This document shows positions 5,672 to 5,719 of a DNA stretch of 5,719 nucleotides, in pieces. Origin of the DNA: Firmicutes bacterium CAG:646. Its GTDB lineage: Bacteria > Bacillota > Clostridia > Lachnospirales > Lachnospiraceae. The DNA lies in assembly GCA_000432335.1 (NCBI GenBank), contig HF995394.1, positions 2,022-7,740 of the forward strand, read 5' to 3'. Within the stretch, counting starts at the first letter, position 1, and every line of letters begins with the position of its first letter. Below the pieces are notes generated by a model, which saw only the letters and a list, made by a program, of their open reading frames with translations, was not told where the DNA came from and made no database searches. The position numbers were made by a program, and so were the translations under genes.

Positions 5672-5692
5672 CCGTCTAACTTTAAGTTTAAT

Positions 5693-5719
5693 TTATTTTA
5701 CCAGTCTTGTCCAGCCATA
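5693..5719 (-). CDS. C-terminal tail of an unidentified upstream gene (right edge)
   Basis: The terminator at 5629-5671 implies a gene ending just upstream of it. In the frame entering at 5719 the last codons read YGWTRLVK and then TAA. Two other frames also stop within the 48 bases (tails MAGQDW and WLDKTGKIN), so the frame choice is tentative. Too little is visible to name the gene. Confidence 0.3.
   Translation of the reverse strand, partial: YGWTRLVK

Noticed and set aside
5254..5679. Plus-strand open frame of 141 codons
   Set aside because: It is antisense to the N-terminal part of the decarboxylase and runs through the terminator stem; no recognisable domain.

Overview
The window looks like a stretch of chromosome from a Clostridia member, most likely Lachnospiraceae. 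This is inferred from moderate GC, strong AGGAGG-type ribosome binding sites, tight same-strand packing, a DUF5662 protein, and a stand-alone BFD-type [2Fe-2S] protein. All supportable genes lie on the minus strand, so the window reads biologically from right to left. I see no mobile element, CRISPR array, tRNA or rRNA.

From right to left. The tail of an unidentified upstream gene (stop near 5693) is followed by a good intrinsic terminator (5629-5671). A compact gene row then begins: an Orn/Lys/Arg-decarboxylase family PLP enzyme (4126-5598), exodeoxyribonuclease III (3326-4081, TTG start, probably with its own promoter), a GlgX/isoamylase-like GH13 protein (1454-3313), a DUF5662 protein (832-1446), and a 55-residue Cys-containing small protein (617-784). 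After a short leader with a probable promoter comes a 65-residue BFD-like [2Fe-2S] protein (319-516). Two hairpins follow (251-294 and 208-230), the first a probable terminator. At the left edge is the first 51 codons of a small unrecognised protein (1-153).

The spacings are 44 nt (decarboxylase to exoIII), 12 nt (exoIII to GH13; the stop codon overlaps the ribosome binding site), 7 nt (GH13 to DUF5662) and 47 nt (DUF5662 to small protein). They suggest cotranscription of at least exoIII through the small protein. The products (amino-acid decarboxylation, DNA repair, a glucan-related protein and two proteins of unknown function) do not form one obvious pathway.

The most notable observation is that the GH13 protein keeps the hallmark C-terminal half of glycogen debranching enzymes but lacks the catalytic nucleophile Asp, the general acid Glu and the region I Asn-His. 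It also has a shortened barrel segment. The reading frame is intact and well initiated, so it looks like a retained pseudoenzyme (for example a glucan-binding or regulatory protein) rather than a decaying gene. Secondary points are a His/Asp-rich DUF5662 protein resembling a metal-dependent HD-type hydrolase, the linked small Cys protein, and a shared AATATGGTA promoter core.
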